Program-made: the position numbers and the translations under genes
The notes under the pieces: generated by a model
Seen by the model: only the letters and a program-made list of their open reading frames with translations
What the model was told of the DNA's origin: nothing
Databases searched by the model: none
Shown: one piece after another, positions 60,808-64,000 of the stretch
Layout: the number at the start of each line of letters is the position of its first letter
Position numbering within the stretch: position 1 is the first letter of the stretch
NCBI RefSeq assembly: GCF_900100175.1
Contig: NZ_FNEM01000002.1
Span: forward strand, 62,001 to 126,000
Source: Ferrimonas sediminum
GTDB taxonomy: Bacteria; Pseudomonadota; Gammaproteobacteria; Enterobacterales; Shewanellaceae
Direction of reading: 5' to 3'
Length of the DNA stretch: 64,000 bases

Positions 60808-61206
60808 GGGCGCCCTTGAGGCGGTAGGGCTGTCGTGAATGAAGTCGCGCCAACTCCTTGGCCGGAATGACATCCTCACTCCCCGGCCAGGATTGAAGAG
60901 GGGCTGGCGCCCTGCAAAAACCGGCAACAGCAAGTAACCGTCAGCCATCAGCGCCACGGTCAAAATCAACAGGCCCTGACAAAAGTCCGCTCCGGCGGAC
61001 TTTTCTGTTTCATTCCAGAAACACTTTTATTTAAAAATAGTAAGTCAAATTAACCGCCTTTCTATAGCAGCCGTGGTTTCAGTGGTCTCAGACACACCTG
61101 TTTACCCTTTGTAACAGTGGAGACATGCTTGAGGCACCATGCTTAAAGCGAACTCCCCCCCTCTGTACTAATCGCGTGTGACTGAGTGACACAGGAGAGA
61201 TCGATA
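60808..61206. other. Noncoding region between dapD and the DUF3718-type gene
   Basis: 399 bases. It contains an inverted repeat TGGCCGG (about 60859) / CCGGCCA (about 60883), separated by 17 bases, a terminator at 60981-61004, and an AT-rich stretch (61015-61080) that probably carries the promoter of the next gene. An 85-codon antisense frame over 60712-60969 has no recognisable features. Confidence 0.5.
60981..61004 (+). terminator. Terminator of the map-glnD-dapD unit
   Basis: AAAAGTCCGC, loop TCCG, GCGGACTTTT. About 175 bases past dapD; symmetric enough to act on both strands. Confidence 0.75.
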
Positions 61207-61551
61207 ATGAAAGCCCTGACTCTAACCGCAGTAACCCTGGCCGCCAGCCTGGCGATTCCCGCCCAGGCTGCCATGACCTCCGCCATGGAGCAATCCCTGA
61301 TCGCCACCTGCAAGGCGTCGCTGACCGACAGCAAATTACGGTTCAACAAAACCATGAAGGTGTACCGGGTTAACCCTTACCGGGTACTGGACAAGCTGGT
61401 CTGTAATGGTGAAGACATCGCAACATTCGCTGAAAATCACGGCGCGTCAAACAACGCCGACTACATCCGTGATCGTTTCCTGCCTGGGCGGGTGACCATT
61501 CAGGATATCGCCATGCACTCCAACCATCTCGAAGTCTGGTTCGAACAGTAA
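61207..61551 (+). CDS. Small exported protein, DUF3718-like
   Basis: 114 residues from ATG 61207 (site CAGGAGAGATCGATA); the frame opens at 61186. A signal peptide (about 1-22, ending PAQAA) leads to an 85-residue mature domain with two cysteines (ATCKASL and KLVCNGED), a likely disulfide. The motif RFNKTMKVYRVNPYRVLDKL follows. It resembles the short periplasmic DUF3718 proteins of Shewanella and Vibrio, whose function is unknown. It stands alone between terminators. Confidence 0.72.
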   Translation: MKALTLTAVTLAASLAIPAQAAMTSAMEQSLIATCKASLTDSKLRFNKTMKVYRVNPYRVLDKLVCNGEDIATFAENHGASNNADYIRDRFLPGRVTIQDIAMHSNHLEVWFEQ

Positions 61552-61582
61552 CCCCAGGGGGCGGTTTCAAGCTCCCCATGGC

Positions 61583-61606
61583 ACAAGCCACCTTTTGGGT
61601 GGCTTG
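61583..61606. terminator. Terminator between the DUF3718-like gene and ptsG
   Basis: ACAAGCCACC, short loop, GGTGGCTTGT, located between convergent stop codons. T-runs are weak on both sides. Confidence 0.6.
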
Positions 61607-61609
61607 TCT

Positions 61610-63019
61610 CTATCTGAGCAACTCCTGCATTTCGCCACGCAATTTTTCCGCCTTGGGCCCAAAGACGACCTGAACCCCGTCGCCGATCACCACCACCCCT
61701 TTAGCCCCCAGGCTACGCAACACCGCTTCACGCACCTTACCGGCCTGATGGACGCTGACCCGTAGCCGGGTCAAGCAGGCATCCAGGTCACGAATGTTGT
61801 CCCCGCCCCCCAGCGCCGTCAGCACCTGCTCGGCCTGGAACCGCTCCATGTGCTGCTGGGGTGTGCGCCCGGGGGTCGGCAGGTTAAAACGAAGAATGGC
61901 AAATCGAAACAGGGTGTAATACCCCACCGCGTACAGGCAACCCAGTATCCAGAACCACCCCCCATTGCGAGACAGATGATAAAACAGACTGAAATCCAGC
62001 AGTCCCTGGGAAAACACCAGGCCATGGTGAAAATCCACCGAAATCACCAGCACATAGGCCAGGCCCGTCATCACAGCATGGATCAGGTACAACAGGGGGG
62101 CCACAAACAGAAAGGCAAACTCCACCGGCTCGGTAACCCCGGTGATGGCGCAGGTCAGCGCCGCCGACAGCATGACGCCGGCGGTCTGGGCCCGCTGTTT
62201 GCGATCGGCACAGCGCCAGATAGCCAGTGCCGCTGCCGGCAGTCCCCACACCTTAACCAGATAACCTCCGGCCAGATGACCGGCATTGGGGTCTCCGGCC
62301 AGGAAGCGGCCGACTTCTCCCTGAATCAGGTAGCCCCCCGGAGTATTGAAACTGCCCACTTCGTAAAAAAACGGCAAGTTCCAGATGTGGTGCAACCCCA
62401 GCGGAATCAGCAATCGCTCCACCAGGCCATAGAGGCTCCAGGCCAGCATCGGCTGCTGATACACCACCCAGTTGGAGAAGTGATCCAGCACCAGGGTCAT
62501 CCAGGGCCACAGACTGGCCAGCACCAGCCCCAGACAGATGGCCGCCAGCACATTGGCCAGGGGCACCAGGCGACGGCCGGAAAAGAACCCAAGAAACTCA
62601 GGCAAATCAACCCGGTAACAGCGACGGTAGACCCAGGCGGTCAGACCGCCACTGAGCACACCTCCGAGCACCCCGGTGTTGAGTGTCGGCAGTCCCAAAA
62701 TGGTGCTGGTTTCCCAGCCATAGTACTGGGCCAGCGCCGACATGGTGGCCAGCATCACCCCGTAGCCGATCACCGCAGACACCGATGCCGAGCCATCCTG
62801 GTAGCAAAAGGACAGGGCGATGGCGATGGCGAACAACAGTGGCAACAGATTGAAGATGATGGTGCCGGTTTGCAGCAACAGGCTTTGCACCACTGGATGA
62901 AACCAGCCCATGGGGCTGGTTCCCAGGCCCAACAACAGGCCTGCCGCCGGCAGCACCGCCACCGGCACCATCAGGGCCTTACCGACCCGTTGCAATCCTC
63001 GGAACCAGGAGAAGGTCAT
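61610..63019 (-). CDS. ptsG: PTS glucose-type transporter, EIICB
   Basis: 469 residues (E. coli PtsG 477). Takes up and phosphorylates a hexose, most likely glucose. IIC membrane domain (about 1-375) with LQRVGKALMVPVAVLPAAGL, the glucose-type block PLGLHHIWNLPFFYEVGSF and the substrate motif TGVTEPVEFAFLFVAPLLY. A linker with TPGR follows, then the IIB domain (about 395-469) with the phospho-cysteine in NIRDLDACLTRLRVSV. The HIWN block argues for glucose over N-acetylglucosamine. No EIIA, HPr or EI gene is nearby. It lies ten bases after the flavodoxin gene, an unusual partner. Confidence 0.9.
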   Translation of the reverse strand: MTFSWFRGLQRVGKALMVPVAVLPAAGLLLGLGTSPMGWFHPVVQSLLLQTGTIIFNLLPLLFAIAIALSFCYQDGSASVSAVIGYGVMLATMSALAQYYGWETSTILGLPTLNTGVLGGVLSGGLTAWVYRRCYRVDLPEFLGFFSGRRLVPLANVLAAICLGLVLASLWPWMTLVLDHFSNWVVYQQPMLAWSLYGLVERLLIPLGLHHIWNLPFFYEVGSFNTPGGYLIQGEVGRFLAGDPNAGHLAGGYLVKVWGLPAAALAIWRCADRKQRAQTAGVMLSAALTCAITGVTEPVEFAFLFVAPLLYLIHAVMTGLAYVLVISVDFHHGLVFSQGLLDFSLFYHLSRNGGWFWILGCLYAVGYYTLFRFAILRFNLPTPGRTPQQHMERFQAEQVLTALGGGDNIRDLDACLTRLRVSVHQAGKVREAVLRSLGAKGVVVIGDGVQVVFGPKAEKLRGEMQELLR

Positions 63020-63029
63020 AGCGCTCCAC

Positions 63030-63500
63030 TCAGGCCTGGGACAACGCCAACGTCAGCGCCGCCTGCCAGGTGTCCACCCAAGCCACGGCGGCATGTTCCG
63101 GCTCGAAGGTGTCACAGGCATCAATGGTCAACATGTCACCGATACGCGACGCGGTCAGCTGCTGCAGCAGGGCATCAAACTTCCGGCCTCCGCCACAGAA
63201 GGTGTCGCCATAGCTGGAATCCCCCAGGGCAATGACCCCGTAATGAAGATGAGGGATCAGTGGAAACCGGTCATTAAGAGAGGTAAACAGAGGCAGGATG
63301 TTGTCCGGCAAATCGCCGCTGCCGGTGGTGGAGGTGATCACCAGCCAGGCGTCACCGTCCTCGGCCAGCAGCTCATCGGCACTCTGGGCAGTGCTGATGC
63401 TGGCCGCGTGCCCCTGTGCCATCAGGGTCTGGCACACCTGCTCTGCGGTATACTCAGCACCACCATAGACAGAACCAACCAATACGCTAATCTTAGCCAT
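63030..63500 (-). CDS. yqcA: Flavodoxin-like FMN protein (YqcA/MioC family)
   Basis: 156 residues from ATG 63500 (GGGA upstream); the frame opens at 63614. Small FMN-binding electron carrier. The three flavodoxin loops are visible: GSVYGGAEYTAEQV (phosphate loop), STTGSGDLPDNI and LGDSSYGDTFCGGG. It is called YqcA rather than MioC because truC lies immediately upstream on the same strand, as in E. coli (yqcA-truC). MioC is the alternative. ptsG follows within ten bases. Confidence 0.82.
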   Translation of the reverse strand: MAKISVLVGSVYGGAEYTAEQVCQTLMAQGHAASISTAQSADELLAEDGDAWLVITSTTGSGDLPDNILPLFTSLNDRFPLIPHLHYGVIALGDSSYGDTFCGGGRKFDALLQQLTASRIGDMLTIDACDTFEPEHAAVAWVDTWQAALTLALSQA

Positions 63501-63592
63501 TCCCAAACACCCTGTTAACGACTTGATAAATTCACATTTCCACCTTACTGTAAGGACCGTAAAGGCGCAACAACCGCTAACTCGGAGGCAGG

Positions 63593-63739
63593 ATGCAGTA
63601 CCGTCAGCGAACACGCCGGCTACACCATAAGGTCCACATCAAGCGGCAACGGGTGCGCCGCATCAGTTACTTTACCCAAAGCCATACTGAAGACTCGCTT
63701 CAGCTCCCTAAGGCGGCACCGTCACGATTCAACAGCTGA
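63593..63739 (+). CDS. Possible small basic protein (48 aa)
   Basis: ATG 63593 preceded by CGGAGGCAGG opens a 48-codon frame, starting MQYRQRTRRLHHKVHIKRQR, with about a third Arg/Lys/His in the first 24 residues, then a neutral tail. A TTGATA (about 63514), 17-base spacer, TACTGT promoter-like pair lies upstream. The last 40 bases overlap the 3' end of truC on the other strand. I do not recognise it. It may be chance, since the frame is short. Confidence 0.35.
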   Translation: MQYRQRTRRLHHKVHIKRQRVRRISYFTQSHTEDSLQLPKAAPSRFNS

Positions 63740-64000
63740 TAATCAGACTGATGCTGTGACCAGCCAAACGCCTCAAACAGCTGCAACCACTCTACTTCCA
63801 GCTCAGTTTCCAGAGCCACCACCTCCTGCGTCACCGGATGGGTAAAGGAGAGCGTTTTGGCAATCAGCCACAGCCTCTGCAGCCCGAAGTGATCCCGATA
63901 AAATTTGTTATGGCGGCCGTCACCGTGGCTGGTGTCACCGATGATGGGGTGGCGCAGGTGGGCCATGTGCCGACGTAACTGATGCTTACGCCCGGTCAAG
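63700..64000 (-). CDS. truC: tRNA pseudouridine(65) synthase, 3' part (partial)
   Basis: The last 100 residues of a gene that continues past the window edge. The sequence TGRKHQLRRHMAHLRHPIIG, then GDTSHGDGRHNKFYRDHFGL and LSFTHPVTQEVVAL match the C-terminal half of TruC (RluA family), which makes pseudouridine 65 in tRNA-Ile and tRNA-Asp. The catalytic Asp lies in the missing part. The in-frame TTG at the edge is internal, not a start. It probably heads the truC-yqcA-ptsG transcript, although 199 bases separate its stop from yqcA. Confidence 0.93.
   Translation of the reverse strand, partial: LTGRKHQLRRHMAHLRHPIIGDTSHGDGRHNKFYRDHFGLQRLWLIAKTLSFTHPVTQEVVALETELEVEWLQLFEAFGWSQHQSDYQLLNRDGAALGS

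Noticed and set aside
60712-60969. 85-codon minus-strand frame across the dapD end
   Set aside because: Half of it is antisense to dapD; no Shine-Dalgarno or family features. Kept only as a possible repeat in the findings.
1-64000. Mobile elements, prophage, CRISPR arrays, defence or toxin-antitoxin systems, tRNA/rRNA genes
   Set aside because: No transposase, integrase, phage, Cas or nuclease-like proteins, no regularly spaced repeats and no tRNA-like cloverleaf noticed; the window is continuous core genome.

Overview
The window is a roughly 60% GC chromosomal segment of a gammaproteobacterium. It most resembles Shewanella/Ferrimonas-type Alteromonadales. The evidence is an intact leucine-degradation (liu) cluster under a MerR-type LiuR regulator, a menaquinone gene (menA), V. 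cholerae/Shewanella-style riboswitch-controlled transporters, and the conserved rpsB-to-tilS envelope/translation cluster flanked by map-glnD-dapD. The genus is inferred from gene content and protein similarity by eye, not from a marker-gene search. I see no tRNA, rRNA, insertion sequence, prophage, CRISPR array or defence island.

Layout. 0-9.3 kb: a truncated exported-protein start, a YbaY-type lipoprotein, a sodium:alanine/glycine symporter behind a tandem glycine riboswitch, tesB, a short-chain dehydrogenase fold that has lost its catalytic residues, menA, maeA and prpE. 9.4-18.4 kb: liuR-liuABCDE-aacS, a complete route from isovaleryl-CoA to acetoacetate and acetoacetyl-CoA. 18.6-24.1 kb: a LysR regulator, tdk, a NhaC-superfamily transporter behind a lysine riboswitch, and etfBA. 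The etfB promoter carries a near-copy of the liu operator. 24.4-29.9 kb: hns, a heavily decayed amidohydrolase pseudogene, rcsF, trmO, a hexapeptide acyltransferase and a CHASE-GGDEF diguanylate cyclase.

30-36 kb: proS, then an AcrR/TtgR-type regulator co-transcribed with an overlooked 35-residue membrane protein, a patatin phospholipase and a Kef-type cation/proton antiporter. 36-56.3 kb: one long minus-strand cluster, read as rpsB-tsf-pyrH-frr-uppS-cdsA-dxr-rseP-bamA-skp-lpxD-fabZ-lpxA-lpxB-rnhB-dnaE-accA-tilS. It couples translation, isoprenoid, phospholipid, lipid A and outer-membrane protein assembly genes. 56.5-64 kb: map, glnD, dapD, a small DUF3718-type exported protein, ptsG, a YqcA/MioC flavodoxin and the 3' part of truC.

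How the genes work together: amino-acid carbon (glycine/alanine, lysine, leucine) is sensed by riboswitches and LiuR. Leucine-derived acyl-CoA is oxidised by LiuA, with electrons passing to EtfAB. Most of the window is ordinary core genome and I do not find a clear new multi-gene system. The best leads are the 35-aa membrane protein under a TtgR-like operator, the SDR pseudoenzyme beside tesB, and the terminator hairpin that abuts the ybaY start codon and contains its ribosome-binding site.
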